Source of the DNA: Ascaphus truei
Taxonomy: Eukaryota; Chordata; Amphibia; Anura; Ascaphidae
Assembly (NCBI GenBank): GCA_036426205.1
Contig: CM071570.1
Location: 8,129,013 to 8,193,012 of the forward strand
Direction of reading: 5' to 3'
DNA: 64,000 bases
Every line of letters begins with the position of its first letter. Position 1 is the first letter of the stretch. The notes under the pieces were generated by a model. The model was not told the DNA's origin. It was given only the letters and a program-made list of their open reading frames with translations, and did no database searches. This document shows, piece after piece, positions 58,154 through 64,000 of this stretch. The position numbers and the translations under genes are program-made.

Positions 58154-59279
58154 ATAAAAAATGTTGCAACAGTGCAAAGCTGTTTATAGATCTGCGGCAT
58201 TATAGCATATCCAACACAATAAAATTTGATTTAATAGTTCTGGGCATACAGCACTTGGGGAAAGCATTTTTTTTGTGTGAATCTGACAAAAAACAGATTT
58301 AACTGCATTCTAGTCCTTGGGGTCCCAGAAAACGCATATCATTGCCTTTGGGCCTGACAGCTGCCCATAGAGTCTTTTTATTGTTGTAAACATAAAATAT
58401 AATGGTGCTTTCATTATGTTGGAAAATGTGAAGCAATATCAAGCAGTTTGCACAGCATTATGTCTTCATACCCATTTGCTCCGAGGGACAGTTCACCACA
58501 TTATAAGCCATGAATGCAACAAACAGGGAGCATGCTGAAACTACTTGACCCAAGAGTGATGGGGGCCTGCTGTCTTCCACATCGTGCCTTTGTTTAATAC
58601 TTTACTAATCAAGGCTATCCAGAATGAATAAAACGACTATAATAGGTGTCTTGGGTGCCTCATAACTGCCTGAAAATGTCTTGTCCATGTGCATTATGTG
58701 TACAATTTGCTTTTCATTCTTTTATTAGAAGATTTTCCCTGACACATCAGTTAAGTGATTTTAACCAGGTCAGATATTACTGAATGGAAGAGGACTCATT
58801 TGGACACATAAATATAAATGATAATATATTATTTTCTCAGGGTATGACAACAATTAGGATATCAGCACAGACACCAGAACAATGCAATCATTCCTTGGTT
58901 CGTATTTGCGTTCTGTGATTGAAAACTTTTGACAGAAAGCAAATGGGAACATTATTTACTAATTATGCAATGAAATCATTTAATCTAAGCCACTTTCTGC
59001 TTCAGCTGTTCTCATCATACAGTGGTTATTGTTTTCATTATTTCAGTATTTCAGTGTCAACAAATTCTATAACATAGAAGAGATAGAAACTTTCATTAAC
59101 CCTTACTGTAAATATTTTCACAAAATGAATGCAAAACAATACACACATGATGGTAAATGGACCACAATATTTAGTACATGATATTGTATGTGTTGGATAC
59201 AAGAAACTGCAACAAAAAAAACCACAATCCACCCACCAACTGTACCCCAACATAAAAGCATTTTTTTATTTTTTATGAA
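58154..59279. other. Unassigned AT-rich DNA
   Basis: No gene, RNA or repeat boundary is visible. Confidence 0.4.
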
Positions 59280-59430
59280 CAGGCTGGTGGGGTCCCTGGT
59301 TGGTCCCGTGGGTGTCTGGGGGTCCGAGGGTGGTTCCTGAGGGCCTCCAGGTGGTCCACATGGGTGTCTGGGGGGCCCAAGAGGGGGTCTGGGTGGTCCC
59401 CGTGGGTGTCTGGGGTCCTCGTTGGCCTTC
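59280..59430. repeat. Degenerate GGTGGTCC...GTGGGTGTCTGGGG minisatellite
   Basis: CGTGGGTGTCTGGGGGTCC, CATGGGTGTCTGGGGGGCC and CGTGGGTGTCTGGGGTCC occur about 60 bp apart with GGTGGTCC between. Three full units and one partial unit are visible. The minus-strand open frame (PPRPPLGPPRHP) comes from this repeat. Confidence 0.8.
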
Positions 59431-60000
59431 AGTACCAATCCTGTGCATAACATTTAAAAAGTGCGATACATGGATATAAATACACCCCCTCAGATCGTGC
59501 CTAGGGGGCACGATCTAGGCTTAATCCATGGAAACACTTCTCCCTGGATGCTACCTTCCAGGTCGCCACCTCCGTCACCTCTGGTTCGCAGGCTCTTCAT
59601 CACGGAGATATCCTGTTCCTCCAGGCTGCAGGAAGTCCATTGGCTGCCTCAGCCCATGTGAAGATTCACTCCCCCTGAAGATTCTGGGACTTGTAGTCCC
59701 GCTGTAGTCCTTGCGAAGCCTATCCAAAATGGTTGCAGCTCCAATTGCCACTGCACATGCGGCAAGTTCCATAATGGCCACGTGCTGTTCCCCCTAATCA
59801 CGTTGGGTCCCGCCAGACAGCAGGGCAGATCCCCGCAGCGGAAGCAGGGTAGGGGACTCAGCTATATTTAATATTTTGATGCAATCTGATCACCAGAAGA
59901 AATTTTGTGAGGTAATTGAAGAATAAAGAGTTAAAGGATTTATAGAGTCGTTGAAGAATGTTGCAACTAAGGTTGTGTGCAAATGTCACTGCTGATATGT
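59431..60000. other. GC-richer unassigned repeat DNA
   Basis: A perfect hairpin AGATCGTGCCTAGGGGGCAC with its GATCT close lies at 59491-59515. GATTCTGGGACTTGTAGTCC at about 59681-59700 is a motif I remember as common in vertebrate dispersed repeats. No coding exon is visible. Confidence 0.45.
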
Positions 60001-60760
60001 GACTGATTGGCCGTTAACATAGGTACATTGCGGGGATGACGTCACAGTGATGTCGGTTGCGCGACAAACACATAGGTGTTTTGTCTTTGTCTGCCGGAGT
60101 ACAGCTGCTTGTATAGTTTAACAAAGATGTGGGCCACAAATGTGGATCCCACTAGCTAGAGTGAGGTATATGAGTGTTGCAAATGTCCTGCTATGAATGC
60201 CAGCAATAACGAGTGAACGCAGGTCTGCAGATACTATTTGGTACCGTGAGTAGACTCCATGTTATATATCTCCAATAGGATTAACTGATATTGATTTATG
60301 ATCCTTTGTTGTTGGGTCGGTTACCTATGTATCACTGCTAGGGTGTCATTTATTGCACCCTGTCTATTACTTCAACACCTGGATTACTAGTAGTGCGGTT
60401 GCACATACAATATAAAGTATATGATGTCACACAACATGATTGAGCACTAATCACCACATCTGGCAGGATTACCCTATTTTTATACCTCAGCCCCATAGGG
60501 GTTTGTATCTACAACACTGTACTGAACGTTTGGGTGTAAATCTCACACCTTGCACTTATTACAGGATACACCCAGCATATTTGGCTTGTCTGGGGTTAAT
60601 ATACCCATGCCATTTGACAAATAGAGAAACCTATATATTTGGTCTCTCACAGGGCATCCCTTTAGGTTTTAATCACTTCTAGTGTTTACAGTGTTTACTT
60701 GATTTTGAATAAAAATGTATTATTTTGATTAGCTAAGTAGAGTGCATCATTAAGGGATCT
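60001..60760 (+). other. Unidentified retroelement-like 3' region
   Basis: The block holds mid-GC sequence and ends TTGAATAAAAATGTATTATT, with AATAAA at about 60709. An 80-codon frame at 60440 (CHLTNRETYIFGLSQGIPLG) has no known domain. The layout resembles the 3' part of a retroelement, but I cannot name it. Confidence 0.3.
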
Positions 60761-61309
60761 TTCCTATCTGATTTATATACATTGCTGAGTGAGCCAGACG
60801 GACTGGGTACAACCACAAAAGTGAACTAGAAATGCATGGTGAACCCACTGGGGTCTTGGATTAAGAAGAACAGAAAAGGGTTACATCACAAAAAGAACTT
60901 AAAATGGACATTGTATAGCTGGTTGGATTGTATTGAAATTTATGTATGTACTTGTGTGGAAATGAATGGTAATAAAGAAAGAAATAAAAAATAGTTGGCA
61001 TATGTGGATAGGAGTGAATTGATGCAGTTTTCAGTGTAATATGTATTAGGTTGTGGTATATATATTAAATACAATTATTATTTATATAATTTTATTTAAT
61101 ATATATTTACACGCGCGCGTGCATATGAAAAATCATGGGTTCAATTCCTGTATGTTTATTATATAAAATGAATTCACTATTCGGCTGTCATTGGTCAGAG
61201 AAGGGTCATGTGACCCTCCTCTGTACTTGAAAGTCAAGTGGACACAGGCTGATGAAGCAGGGAGAGGAGAAAGCTGCAGATGTCGGGAAAGTCCTCGCAG
61301 AACCACTGA
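60761..61309. other. Unassigned DNA with a B-box-like motif
   Basis: CATGGGTTCAATTCCTGTAT at about 61134 resembles a polymerase III B box, as inside the MITE at 33440-33914. An ACACGCGCGCGTG run lies at 61110-61122. No gene is seen. Confidence 0.4.
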
Positions 61310-61390
61310 TTGCGGTGGCCATTTTGCGATCCCAGTTATAACGCGGTCTCATTATATGGACCCCGAGCACCACGTTATAATAGGGTTCAG

Positions 61391-61393
<3 letters not shown>
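61310..61393. mobile_element. Right end of a pogo-like MITE
   Basis: CCAGTTATAACGCGGTCTCA, then GGACCCCGAGCACCACGTTA and TAATAGGGTTCAGATG, resembles the right end at 52640-52705 and especially 33855-33914. No left end was found, so the copy is truncated or too diverged. Confidence 0.6.

Positions 61394-61396
<3 letters not shown>

Positions 61397-61430
<34 letters not shown>
61397..61430. repeat. AT dinucleotide microsatellite
   Basis: About 16 AT copies sit between the MITE end and the next fragment. Confidence 0.95.
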
Positions 61431-61432
<2 letters not shown>

Positions 61433-61478
61433 CCCAGAATCCTTTGCTGCAGTGGAAGCGCTGTATGCTGGGTGACCT
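61431..61478 (-). mobile_element. Short fragment of the TTTGCATGTC foldback family
   Basis: TTTCCCAGAATCCTTTGCTG and GAAGCGCTGTATGCTGGGTG match 45785-45827 almost base for base. It is cut by a C-rich block on the right. Confidence 0.75.
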
Positions 61479-61590
61479 GCCCTTCACCCAACCCCCCCCA
61501 CCCGCCCTTTGCCCTTCACCCCACCCGGGGCCGTCCCCCCCCCCCCCCGGCCCATGCCCTTCGCCCCCCACACCTCCCTGCCCTACACCC
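61479..61590. repeat. C-rich low-complexity tract
   Basis: CCCTTCACCC modules and a C-run of about 14 lie between the MITE fragment and the CA array. The modules recur at least three times. Confidence 0.8.
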
Positions 61591-63950
61591 CGTACACAAC
61601 ACGTACAAACACGTATACAACGTACACAAACCCCGTATTATACACACACACGTAGGCACCTGTATAAACACACACATAGGACACCACAGCGTAAGACACC
61701 AAACAGTACACATTACACCACGCAGGACCACGTAGACAACGCGAGGCACCACGTAGACACCGGCAGGCACAAGCACCATGTTAAAGAGGACAGAACGCAG
61801 GCAAACGTTAGCACGAGCACACGTAGACACACGGCAACGCGGCACAGTAAGCAGAACACCGACAGTTACACAAGGTACGCAGCACATGTAACACACACAG
61901 TGTCAAACAAATTACGTGAAACACAACAGCACGTTACACACACAACCACGTACAAACGGGTAAAACCAAACGTACCCAACGAACAACACACACACGTGTT
62001 AACACAACACACACACGTGTACACACACACGCACTGAACACCGTGTTACGACACCACACAGTGTACACACACACACACAGAGTACGCCCACCCCCCCCAC
62101 ACACACACACACGTGTAAACACCACAAAACACGGTACAAACACACAACAAGGTTACACAAAACACAACACAAAGTTGTAACGCAAAAACCAACATGACAA
62201 CAACACAAGTGTACACACAACACACCACAACTGTAAGCAAGACACACACGGACAAGCTACAAACACACAACGTGTACACACACACACACACGTGTACACA
62301 CACACACGTGTACACACACACACACACACGTGTACACACACACACACACACTGACTGACACACACACGTGTACCACACCCACACGTGTACACACAGAACA
62401 ACAACGTGTACAAACACACACGTGATACAACACGACCAAACCGTGTACAAAAAACAAACCCCCATCACACAAACAACACAAACGTGACAAAAACACAGTG
62501 TAACCAAAACACTACACCACAAAGGAGTGTAAACACACAAGTGTACACACCACAACACACAAGTGTAAAACACACACACACCACACCAACACGAGGTACA
62601 AACCCACAACACGTGTGCCACACAACGTACACACACACACGTGTAACACAACACACACACACGTGTCACACACACACACACACGTGTCACACACACACCA
62701 CACACACGTGTAGCAAACACACACACAAGTGTACACACAACACACGTGTTCACACACAACACATGTGTAACACCACACACACACACCACGTGACACACAC
62801 AACACCAACGTACACACACCAAACACAAGTGTACAACACAAACACCGTGTAACACACACACACACACGTGTACACACACACATAACACACACATAAAGTT
62901 AACAACACACGTGTACACACACACAATGTGTACACACTCACACACACCACAGTGTAAACACACACACAGTGTACACACACAACACTGATACACACACCAC
63001 GTGTACACACACACACGTGTACACACACACTACACACCACACACGTGTGTACAAACACAGCACACGTTACAACACAACACACCACACGTGTACACAAACA
63101 CACAAGTGTACACCACAACACAAACTCGTAAAACACAGACAAAGTGTACACACACCACACACACGTGTACACAAACACAACACCCACAAACGTGACACAC
63201 ACAAACAGTGTACAACACAAACAACACCGTGTACACACACACACACACGTGTACAACACACACACACACGTGTACACACACACACACAAGGTACACACAA
63301 ACACGTACACACCACACCGGTGTACACCAACAACACACACACACGTGTACACACAACACACAAACACACGTGATACAAACGCTGACACACACACACACGG
63401 TTGTAAACACACACACACACAGTGTCCACAACACACACCACACACACAAGGTGTACACAACACACAGTGACTACACACACACACAAACACGTGTTACACA
63501 ACACCGTGTACATCACACACACACGTGTATACAACACACACACGTGTATTACAACACAAGTGTCTACACACACACAGTGTATACACACACCGTGTATACA
63601 CACACACACAGGTATACACACACAACACGTGTATAACACACACACACGTGTATACACACACACACACGGTGTATACACACACAACACGTGATATACACAC
63701 ACACACGTGGACACCACACACCACGACGTGTAACACACACACGTGACACAACACACGCGTACACACCAGGTATACACCACACACCACGTGTATACACACC
63801 ACACGTGTATTACACACACACACGTGTATACACACACAAACGTACACATAACAATGTATACAAACAAACATGTAACACACAAACATGTAACAACACATGT
63901 ATACAAACGTGTGTATATATACACACACACAGTATACACACACCAATACA
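61591..63950. repeat. 2.3-kb CA array punctuated by CACGTG
   Basis: Runs of CA are broken at fairly regular 18-28 bp intervals by ACGTGT or ACACGTGTAC. The left 400 bp is more degenerate (ACACGTAGACAC types). Towards the right the units turn into ACACACACGTGTATACAC. Plus-strand T and G occur almost only inside the CGTGTA module. Many units have single-base losses. All long open frames (Cys/Val-rich on minus, His/Thr-rich on plus) are artefacts. Confidence 0.95.
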
Positions 63951-64000
63951 CTATCCCAGCACCACCACAATCAGCACACCGGTATCCGATGCCCCGCAAT

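Noticed and set aside
61393..62037. A 214-codon frame rich in Tyr/Ile, Pro, His and Thr
   Set aside because: It joins an AT microsatellite, a C-rich tract and the CA array; pure composition effect.
62046..63026. A 326-codon Cys/Val-rich minus-strand open frame
   Set aside because: It is a translation of GTGTGT/ACACGTGT repeats; frames on both strands are open for the same reason.

Overview
The window looks like about 64 kb of non-coding, repeat-packed vertebrate nuclear DNA. I infer an amphibian, most likely a frog. The mix is L1-like, L2/CR1-like, Penelope-like and Gypsy-like retroelements, palindromic or foldback MITEs, a pogo/Tigger-like MITE, and very long simple and minisatellite arrays. 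The species call rests on remembered repeat families, not on a search. I found no credible host protein-coding exon, rRNA or canonical tRNA. The open frames I examined are either shadows of simple repeats or pieces of decayed transposons. The window is probably intergenic or a large intron.

Layout. 1-3540: 3' two thirds of a decayed plus-strand L1-like LINE with an intact-looking YADD codon block. 3.5-10 kb: AT-rich DNA with a 10-bp purine-rich minisatellite (6.1-6.5 kb) and a minus-strand L2-like LINE tail. 9949-10488: solo LTR with a perfect 5-bp target duplication. 13.2-16 kb: a Penelope-like terminal repeat, a foldback element and a Harbinger-like MITE. 16.4-17.7 kb: a 1.3-kb polypurine tract. 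19310-19431: a spacerless palindrome. 20.4-21 kb: a 42-bp minisatellite. 21.0-21.7 kb: a CpG-rich MITE. 22.2-29 kb: mostly unassigned DNA with MITE and LTR fragments. 29.3-30.05 kb: a Tc1-like end and a very GC-rich repeat. 30.2-31.66 kb: a minus-strand L1 copy (ORF1 plus start of ORF2 endonuclease) whose ORF1 carries an inverted duplication. 32.7-35 kb: MITEs and a CAGT array. 36.1-38.3 kb: a 28-bp minisatellite of roughly 75 copies.

39-47.7 kb is the densest patch. It holds an L1 3' end, several Penelope-like GIY-YIG fragments (two of them head to head), the LTR-gag end of a Gypsy-like element, and a 427-bp foldback MITE. 49254-50267 is a solo LTR of about 1 kb. 50731-52705 is a complete 1975-bp pogo-like MITE with TA target duplication carrying three internal repeat arrays. 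53.8-54.5 kb: two further palindromic MITEs. 55.3-58.15 kb: a decayed L2/CR1-like LINE with the tail of a relative nested inside it in the opposite direction. 61.6-63.95 kb: a 2.3-kb array of CA runs punctuated by CACGTG.

Nothing here reads as a working gene system. The value is in genome structure: nested and inverted retroelements, complete MITE boundaries with target duplications, and long arrays prone to unusual DNA structures or assembly error.
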